Assembly: GCA_029204225.1 (NCBI GenBank)
Contig: CM055095.1
Location: 19,863,450-19,927,449 of the forward strand
DNA length: 64,000 bases
Direction of reading: 5' to 3'
DNA from: Diphasiastrum complanatum
Taxonomy: Eukaryota; Streptophyta; Lycopodiopsida; Lycopodiales; Lycopodiaceae
The notes beneath the pieces were generated by a model. The model saw nothing but the letters and a program-made list of their open reading frames with translations, was not told the origin of the DNA and ran no database searches. Numbering within the stretch: the first letter of the stretch is position 1; each line of letters begins with the position of its first letter. Below are positions 56,464 through 64,000 of the stretch, in pieces. Both the position numbers and the translations under genes were made by a program.

Positions 56464-59400
56464 CTAAATACCGATAGAAATATGATCTCTCTTCTCAATC
56501 AATGATCTTCGCATTTGCTTTCTGCAACGCTGGAAAATGCTATCATATAAAACGTCAAAGTACACTCCAGCTCTGTCACGGTTGATGATGAACTGTATAT
56601 GATCTGCTTCCAAAACTGTGTGGTACCTAAAAGAGAAAGCCTTTTGTCAAATTCTGAGTCATCCACTGTAATTTGATAGAATTAGCATAAATATAACTAG
56701 AAAAGGTAGCTCCTCAAAAAAGGAAGGTTAAAAACAATGCTTTTTCCTTGCTATGATACATTCAAGTGCGTTCCAAGATGATTACCATATGCCTGGTAGT
56801 AGAATCTGCCTATCCTTGGCATCTAGCTCAAGTGAGACATTTGGATGAGGGCTGGGAAGGCGTGGATATAACATGGAGATGGTGTTCAGAGCCCCATCAT
56901 TGTCCTGCCAATCTTCATCCCTGCAAACAGTTTTGACTGAGATTAGGTAAGATTGTGTTCACCAAGGAGCTCAAATTTCTGCATACCCCATATGCAGGTA
57001 GATAAGAGACTGACTTGCCTGTATCCCTCATAAGGAGGAGAAGTCGTTGAAGGGTGACGCCAAAAGCTCATTTGCAATGCTCTAATTAAGAGTATTGGAT
57101 GAATATTAGATAAACTTGACGGAACTGTCTGACCAAACAATTTTGTAGTTCTCTTGGTTGCATAACTGTTTGGAAAAGAGCACACCATGTTACTAAAAGG
57201 AACTTTCAAATAGTAGCATTTTCTCTTTGGTGAAAAAGAAGGAAACTAACAAAAGATGAGTTGGGTGTTAAATGAATTAATGTAACAGAAATGAAAAATT
57301 CTGTATTTAATGAAGCTGAGAAATCTCCTAATATGAAATAGAAGATTTACAAAAGCTAGGCTCTACATAATTCACACCCATGAATTGGTTCCTTCACAAA
57401 TGGCATGATAGTATATGAAAGTAATGAAATCTAGATCCTAACCCACAGCTGAACTTATCACAGAATGCGGATAGAAGGTTAACAATTTGATTTCATCCCA
57501 CCTAATGTAGTATGTGTTGGCATTTGTCTTTAGTCCATGGTTTAGTTGCAGTGTTGTTTGAATACTCAAATCTGGAAGGATCCAATCTCCACTTGCAAAA
57601 GGGCCTGATGTGTTCAAAAGACTTGTAAACAACCCTCTTAATCCAGATTGACGCCATGACAGATTAAAGTACTCAAAACCAAAGGTATAGCACCGCTTCA
57701 ACAGAGGGATGTCAAGCCACTCATATATCACTACTCCCAAGCGCAGCAGCTGTAGAAGGCTAACTGTTTTGATGGAGTGTCCATCCTCTGGTCTGCCATC
57801 AACAACAGTTCAACCACTGTTCAAACTAGTTCAAACAGAGCAAGGGAAGAATTTAAAAACGCACTGAGAGTAGGTAAACGAAGGGAATAAAATTGCGGGC
57901 AAAAGTTTGCAACCTTGAGTTTTGAAATGTCTTTACAAGTCTGACGGGGAGTCCATAAGTCAGACGTTTTCATGGAAAATATCTCTAATTTTAGCGTAAA
58001 CTAAAATATTTAAGGTAGTTTTAGAGATATTTCACCCTGAAATTGAGATGTTCGAGGTTGTCACAATAGCTTCACAATATGCAGAGTTTGAAGTTTGATA
58101 GTCAAATCTCTTTAGTCACGACTGATCAACACCAAAATGCTCAAGTTTGCATATTCGGTAGTTTGAAATTCAGCGGAAAAGTGTTTAAGGGTAACTACGA
58201 AAAAAAGTGCAATTGGTGTATCTTGAAACATCCAACTATGATCATTGATGACAGATAAATATAACAATCAAAATCAGGTCTACCTTGAATATTTGAGCTT
58301 TTAAAAAGCCCGTGAGAAAGATGAGATGTATGCACCCGAGAAACTCATACCTTATTCCATCGATGTAGACGCGGGTTGTGCCATTTAGAGCTCCAGAAAG
58401 AGAAGTCACGCTTAGAACCCAGTCTGCAGATGTGCTAACGTGCCCTTTGAACCACTACAATGTAAAAAAAAGCCATTGCTCAAAAACCAATCAAATTTCT
58501 AAAGGTTGTGAGACTCCTTGCCAAAAGACAGGTTTGATGCTGTTTCCAAATTTGAGCCACAAATAGTCCAAAGCACAGCTTTACAAACCAGGAGAAGAAA
58601 ATCTCAGACTTGTTTTATAGCAGATGATTACCTTATCAGCTAGCATTTGCTGTAAGAGTCGTACAACCTGTACGCCTGATGAGTGACCCACAAAATGGAC
58701 AGGATGGTTTTCATCCCATTCTGGATAATGGCCTGCAGCAAAATCGAAAGTAGAGTTAACCATTATGACATAACTAGGGATGCATGATTGCATCAACATC
58801 ATTCAGAAAAAAGAACATCAACACATTGAAATTGCATTCAATCCAATTCACAAACATGCCAAATTATAAGTATCCATGCCTTTTATCCCAAAAACTAGAG
58901 CCTTCTGCGGCCTGCCATAGAACTGTAAGAAAAGAAAAGAAAAAACTTGTTTCTTCCTATTCCTAACCACTGACATCAAAAAATGTTGCTCTGACAGCAG
59001 CATCTTCTGTGAGCAGTCATCAAGTTCATTGGTAGTAATAACTCTATATGTTGCTGATATAATCATGCTAAGTGATGACATAGAGATGATGAAAGAAAGC
59101 AAGGAAAAGCTCCAGAAGCAATTTGATATGGACCTTGAGCACATACATTAAAAGCAGAGGTCTGTAGCATTGTCGTCCATAGAAGCAGAATTTGTGGGCC
59201 TATGCCAGGCAACTAAGGAGTACATATGGATGATGAACCTATGTAAAGAGAGTGATTAGCACCAACGGCTTTACGATCTATACGGACAACCAGGGGTCTA
59301 TATATCTGTGCAGGAATGGTGGATTTCACAGGAGGAGCAAACATATTAGTCTTCAATGTCACTTTGTGAAAGACCTCGTGCAATCAGGTTATGTCAGATT

Positions 59401-60593
59401 ATCCTATTGCAAAACAGATGAGATGGTGGCTAATGCTATCACCAGGGCATTGGAAAAGGATAGATTCATCAAGCTAAGAACCATGATGGGAATTGCAGAT
59501 ATACATAATTAGTATGTGGAAGGGATTGTTGGGAATTAGACATTCCACACAATTTGATTGTACTTTGTCGTTAGTGAAACAGGGGCCTGACTGTTAGTTA
59601 GAAGGAATGCCTTTTTGAAACTTCTTGACTGATATGTGGGATTAATGATGATAATGAAACACCTTGTTTCGACCTGAGTGTTCTATTTTGCTGTCAAATA
59701 TTTTCTTGATTGTTGCCTGCAAATCAATTGTCCTCCTGCTATTAGACTGGTTTAAAAATACTAACGTGCTATAGCTCGTTTGAGAAAAAAGCACCTTCCA
59801 TGTAGTGTCTTCCAAATCTTGCATGCCCATATTGGTGGCTATGTTCTACTCCATAGTCAACCGTTGCCCCCTTCAGATAATAGAAAAGCTCACATGCCCT
59901 ACCAGATTGAAAAACAATAACTCATCAACCGTCAACAGTTACTGTCACCAAATTTTCTTTGCAGATGCTCTCTCCACATACCAGACAACACATTCAAGTT
60001 TGCTCTCCGAGATTTTAAAACAAAGGGTTGGTAAAAGTGCTTCATCTGTTCTCCAAAAGTTCATAAATGGGAAATACCTATCATGAACGCTAGAGAGAGG
60101 TCCCAAGTCAGGAATCAAGATTCTGTTGTCCTTATTTTCAGCGCCAGCCCAGTAGGAGATACTGCCGAACTTCTGCAATACAATAATGATCAGAACATTG
60201 AAGCATCCTCAGACTTTACAGAGAATGGAACTTTGCATGCACAGAACAGATGGCATTGAGTACAGAAATGCTTACTCCTTGTCCAAAACCGAAAATTCCA
60301 TGGACTAAGACAATAGGAGCTTCCTCAAGTCCTTCTAGAAAGCTACCATTAAGGCTTCCCTGATCCGCGGTTGCCGAATACATTGATAGATTTTGGGTGA
60401 ATTCTGTATTATCAAGATCCAGTTGCATAATTTTGGCACTTTCCCGAGCCTTGGCCTTGCTGGTAGAAACAGTCACAGTCTTGGAAACTAGGCCGGAGCC
60501 GAATATGACCATTCCATATCCAAAGTGGAGTAGAGCACTTATGAGCACCTCCGTCGCCGCCCACATGTGCCACAGAAGCTCAAGCGGATACAT
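56464..60593 (-). CDS. Alpha/beta-hydrolase lipase (At1g10740-like), nine exons, apparently complete
   Basis: Exons on the minus strand: 60593-60276, 60172-60078, 59898-59795, 58732-58632, 58454-58351, 57792-57502, 57165-57019, 56920-56786 and 56626-56464. Phases agree throughout, giving 485 aa. An N-terminal hydrophobic region (LISALLHFGYGMVIFGSGLV) suggests a membrane anchor or signal. APIVLVHGIFGFGQG carries the oxyanion-hole HG. HPVHFVGHSSGVQVVRLLQQ holds the nucleophile Ser in GHSSG (58674-58688). WVLSVTSLSGALNGTTR, GPFASGDWILPDLSIQ, SYATKRTTKLFGQ and RDEDWQDNDGALNTISM follow. YHTVLEADHIQFI, with the likely catalytic His, lies near the C-terminus. Plant homologues are uncharacterised lipases similar to bacterial L1-type lipases; the substrate is unknown. 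Intron 7 (57018-56921) uses a GC donor. Intron 3 contains a copia fragment in the opposite orientation. Confidence 0.9.
59030..59526 (+). pseudogene. Copia RT/RNase H fragment inside intron 3 of the lipase gene
   Basis: DDIEMMKESKEKLQKQFDM (RT after the active site) jumps directly to QRSVALSSIEAEFVGLCQAT (RNase H), so an internal deletion removed the connection. TIYTDNQGSIYLCRNGGFHR and RSKHISLQCHFVKDLV, then TDEMVANAITRAL finish RNase H. A purine tract (GGAAGGGAT) then leads into an LTR start. Confidence 0.87.
59527..59760 (+). repeat. Start of the copia 3' LTR within lipase intron 3 (right edge unresolved)
   Basis: TGTTGGGAATTAGAC follows the purine tract at 59527. Where the LTR ends and native intron resumes before exon 3 (59795) is not clear. 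Confidence 0.55.
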
Positions 60594-61260
60594 CCTTGCG
60601 ATGCATTCACAGTGACAAGATAATTCTATAATTTTGCTGTCTCAGTGGATCCCATTAACTGAGACTGGTTCAATTTGTTCTTGGTTTGCAACAATGCCTC
60701 GCTACCAATGAAGTATAAGGTCAATGAGCCGCTATAGAGATTGCAAACAGTCCAAGCAGCCCACATCAATAACAATGTCACAAACACAAACACAAACAAA
60801 AACAGAATGAAGGAAAGGAAAAGAGGAACAACCAAAGCTGCAGCGCCTTCCCTTCCTTACTCTCTGCCTCTTACGACGGAGCTACCTCATTCATTGATAT
60901 ATATATATATATATATCATCTACTTCCATCTCCATCTTCCTCCCTGCCTCCTTAATGCTCTATTCTCGATTTATCCCCTCGCTCTCTCTCTCGCTCGCCC
61001 TCGCCCTCTTTCTCCTTCACCCCCTCGTTCTTTCGTTCTCTCCATGTCCGAAGCTCGGAGGCAGCATCCACGTGGGACCCTCCGGCCACATGGTGGATGG
61101 ATGTTGGATGTGCAGCCAGGTGGCTGCTTCCTTGTGCAACTGGATTGGTTTGGAACCGGTTGGAGGCGCCTCTCGATGCAGGCTTTGCCACCTCCCAATC
61201 AAACCTCTCACTTGTGTCCCCTCGTATCTCAATGCCACAGATGACTTCGACTGGCTTAGT
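60594..61260 (-). promoter_or_regulatory. 5' UTR and promoter region of the lipase gene
   Basis: Upstream of the ATG at 60593 on the minus strand. It contains an (AT)n run at 60896-60917 that could act as TATA-like DNA. A pyrimidine-rich plus strand (purine-rich minus strand, GA-type) lies at about 60965-61045. No other ORF is supported. Exact start site not determinable. Confidence 0.4.
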
Positions 61261-61264
61261 CATA

Positions 61265-61520
61265 GAAGATTCTGATGCAATCATGACTCTATTATCGAGT
61301 CTACCTAAAGCCTACAAAAATTGGATAATGGCAAACTACAAGAGGAGATCAGAAGATCAGCATCCTCCTTGAGCTCAAGATCGGATCCTCAAGCTCTATA
61401 TTCAAAAAATCAGAAGTTTAGATCCAAGAGATCTACAAAGTCAGGTTATACTAACAAGAAGAGCAACATGCAGTCTGGACCAAATTCCGGTTCGTTGAGA
61501 AACTTTCAACCTTTTTTCAT
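61265..61520 (+). pseudogene. Copia gag fragment
   Basis: Reads DAIMTLLSSLPKAYKNWIM, then after a frame change KLQEEIRRSASSLSSRSD and basic KNQKFRSKRSTKSGYTNKK, like the second half of UBN2 gag just before the zinc knuckle. No LTR borders it. Confidence 0.7.
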
Positions 61521-62111
61521 GAAAGGATTGCACTACATCTCATATATCTATGCCTAAGATGAATTAATAACTTATTTAGACTTATTGTCCAATCTCTTTC
61601 ATATTAGTTATTAGTACCTTTTCTCTTTTGGAACTAGCGTGGGTAAAGAATAAGTAAGACCAAGTGGAGAATGTAAGATTGATTTTCAAGTTTCCTTTTA
61701 AGGATTATTGAAACTATGTTTTAGTTTTGATTCTTGTAGTTAAGAAATTGCACCGTTATGACTCCACAACTCTTCATCAAATGATCCCCAACATATATTA
61801 CATCAAATTTCTTGTTTCTATGTCTCTCAAGCTCTTCTATAGCTTGGCTAAAAATCTTGTTATGTTTGGCATCGTCGATAGGGTGATTAATCTCTTTCAA
61901 TAAGCTTCTCATTTTACAATGCATTTTTGTGACTTGGGAATGTTTTTTGTTCTGGGATTAACATAGGTGATTTTGACTTATTTATTGTTGTTGATTGTAT
62001 TTTACGTAAAATTTAACTCTATGAACTATGTCAACCATATCAATGATTTATGATCCAACCATCAAAGTACATGCGTATGACCTCTCAAAATGACTATTAA
62101 TCTATTATGCC
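61521..62111. other. Unrecognised interval
   Basis: A 67-codon minus-strand ORF (61721-61924) has no motif. No repeat boundary was found until the LTR fragment at 62112. Confidence 0.4.
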
Positions 62112-62215
62112 GGGACGCGTGTCCCGTCGACTTGCCTCGTGGCGAGTCCAACTGATCCTTATCAACTGATAGGACCCACAATACAGTAACACAGTGATTC
62201 TACTTTAATTCTAAC
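62112..62215 (-). repeat. LTR fragment of the same copia family as 5739-11807
   Basis: The last ~104 plus-strand bases match the right part of both LTRs at 5739-6012 and 11534-11807, ending AATTCTAAC at 62215. The rest of the LTR is missing. Confidence 0.88.
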
Positions 62216-63235
62216 GCTCTCCCCCTCCATCTATGCGTAGAGCTTTGATTTTCCTCTGGGTTTGGTTTTCTGCAGATGCTTTGTACTGCTTGAAGAATTT
62301 GAACGCTTTGGATTTGTTCTTCATAAAGTAAGTAGCAGTTCTTCGAGAGAAGTCGTCGATGAATGTTAGGAAATAGAGAGCTCCCTTATGGAAGTAGTCT
62401 GCATCGGGCCACAAATGTCGCTATGTACAAGGTCAAGCAAGCCTTTGGAAGTATGAATTGAGTCTGAAATAAAAGGGATTCTTGCATGCTTGCTGATAAT
62501 ATAGCTTTTGCATGGAGAAGTTGGCTTGTTGACATGAGGTAGATCTTGTACTAGTCTCTAAGCAGACATTTGCTGAATACTGTTGAAATTAAGATGGCCA
62601 AGTCTACATTGCCACAACATATTAGTTGATTCAGAAGTGGCTGTGTGAAGTGCTTGACTGTTAGAAGAATAGCAGTTGCTGAGTTTGTAAAGATAGACAC
62701 TTTTTTCCGTAGGCTAGAACCTTCCGAAATTTGTCAAGAATTGTGCAGTCTTCTGTATCAAATTCTACCCTCCGACATGAATCGATGATTCTGCTAACTG
62801 GGAGCAGATTTTTGGTCAGATTTGGAACGTGGAGAACGTTGGACAGTAACTTGATTTCATGTCTTTTGAATTCAACTCTGACTATTCCTTCACCTTCGAT
62901 TGAATGTGATGAGTTGTCTCCAAGTTGTACAACTCGAGAATGGGTGAATGACTTATAATCTTTGAACCAGTCGCGATGGTGAGTCATGTGTTGGGTTGTT
63001 CCAGAATCTAGATACCATGAATTGATATGTTGTTGTTCTCTGACTTTGGTCATGAACGCAGCTTCATCTTCCTCTTGTTGATGGATTGAGTGGCTGGTTG
63101 TTGCACTATGTGCTTGTTTTTGGAACTGCTTCTACTTTTCGTTGTTGTACTTCAAAGTTCGGCAGTCCTTAATTTCGTGGCCAGTCCTCTTACAGTATCT
63201 GCAGAATAGTTTCTACACTGGTTGAAAGTTCATTT
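62216..63235 (-). pseudogene. Copia zinc knuckle, protease, pre-integrase and truncated integrase, joined to an LTR
   Basis: On the minus strand from 63235: CRYCKRTGHEIKDC (knuckle), WYLDSGTTQHMTHHRDWFKD (protease, intact D-S-G-T) and VLHVPNLTKNLLPVSRI. LWQCRLGHLNFNSIQQM (GAG-pre-integrase) and GLLDLVHSDICGP with the first integrase Asp follow. FLTFIDDFSRRTATYFMKNK continues to KIKALRIDGGGE, where the integrase frame meets the LTR. RT and RNase H are absent. Frames are moderately intact (e.g. 62661-63053 open). Confidence 0.9.
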
Positions 63236-64000
63236 TAATGAACATTGCACATGTTTTTTTTTTTTTTAAAAAAAAGCCCAACGTGGAGTGCCAAACATGT
63301 AAACACAACAAGAGGTGAGGCTTGAGCCTACATCAACATGGTATGAATTTTTCTTTGCTCATCTTACTATACTTGACTTTCTTTTTTTGGAGAGGTGGTT
63401 TTTCTCCTATTTTCAAAATTTTTGATTTGTATCCTTTTTAACTTTTTAGCTTTCTTGCAAAGGGGTGGTAAGCTATTGTAAGGATTTGCAAAACTTGGCA
63501 TGTCACCCCTTGGTGAGTTTGAGCACAAACATGTCCTTTTTAAAATAGTTAAAAATTGAAGCAATCTTCTTGTCATTTCTTTTAACTATTCAATGCATCT
63601 TAAACTTTAAAAATAAATGTACATGACAAAGCTTGTCTTGATCTTTTAATCATTTCGTTAATATGTGGCATCGATTCGCTAATGTTACTAGCATGCTATT
63701 TTTTGTTTTTCCTTTAGACTTCAGTCACATATATTTATTCTCTAGAGTAATCACACTTTACATCACAAATCAAAGCCGATGAAAGAACAAAAGGCTCCAA
63801 ATGTCTAGCCACACACTAGTCAATCTTCTAGAAAACATATATATAGTACTTTTTGTAAATAAAGATCGTAGCATAGCCACAATATGGAGCACCAAGCTCC
63901 CAAGTTTTGGGGGTGCTCCTACATATCTCTTGTAATTGGAGAGCTTCGCTTTCGACTCTTCAGAGCAACAAAAAAAAACTCGGCTTAGCTTAAATGGGCT
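63236..64000. other. Right edge, no gene recognised
   Basis: Contains a T-run/A-run pair at about 63255-63280. The element's gag may have continued here in minus orientation, but no motif is visible. Confidence 0.4.

Noticed and set aside
60741-61284. Several overlapping ORFs upstream of the lipase gene, including a hydrophobic, signal-like one
   Set aside because: They arise from a pyrimidine-rich promoter tract and disagree with each other in all frames; no domain.

Overview
The window looks like nuclear DNA of a seed plant. It has AT-rich DNA, spliced genes with short plant-type introns, a very high density of decayed Ty1/copia and Ty3/gypsy LTR retrotransposons primed by initiator-Met or other tRNAs, long GA/CT microsatellites, and host proteins whose closest recognisable relatives are plant families. 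I cannot assign a species. No bacterial operons, CRISPR arrays, rRNA or convincing tRNA genes were seen.

Host genes are few. (1) At the left edge (1-439, minus) are the first three exons of a monoacylglycerol lipase / caffeoylshikimate esterase-like alpha/beta hydrolase, one of whose introns is GC-AG. (2) At 29270-30547 (plus) is a 425-codon ORF with a transit-peptide-like N-terminus and one membrane segment. It may be only the first exon of a larger gene. (3) At 41698-44440 (plus) are six phase-0 exons of a PotD-like solute-binding protein. Its true N-terminus is not found, and a GA microsatellite sits against its first visible exon. (4) At 56464-60593 (minus) is a nine-exon lipase of the alpha/beta-hydrolase family, apparently complete (485 aa). 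It has a second GC-AG intron and a copia fragment in intron 3.

The rest is mostly layered transposon wreckage. From left to right: a gypsy RNase H/integrase remnant runs into a copia RT/RNase H and LTR (1.4-3.6 kb). A decayed coding region of unknown nature follows (3.65-5.64 kb). Next is a structurally complete minus-strand copia element (5739-11807) with a 5-bp target duplication. A plus-strand copia deletion derivative (13.4-17.0 kb) comes next, then gypsy and copia fragments in both orientations (17-29 kb). An essentially full gypsy element (32585-37666) has a perfect TSD but a truncated 3' LTR, and is followed by a gypsy/copia mosaic (37.7-40.0 kb). Beyond the PotD-like gene there is a hAT-type MITE with an 8-bp TSD (44869-45566), a 1.26-kb gypsy LTR (49145-50401), gypsy and copia pieces at 52.2-54.6 kb, and a minus-strand copia deletion product (62.1-63.2 kb).

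Nothing here amounts to a demonstrably new biological system. The most unusual signals are the two GC-AG introns, the AG...CT ends of the complete copia LTRs, the hAT MITE with its subterminal repeat, the unrecognised decayed ORF region at 3.65-5.64 kb, and two deletions that join purine-rich integrase codons to LTR ends. Exon boundaries were read by eye from splice consensus and reading frame. No alignment was run.
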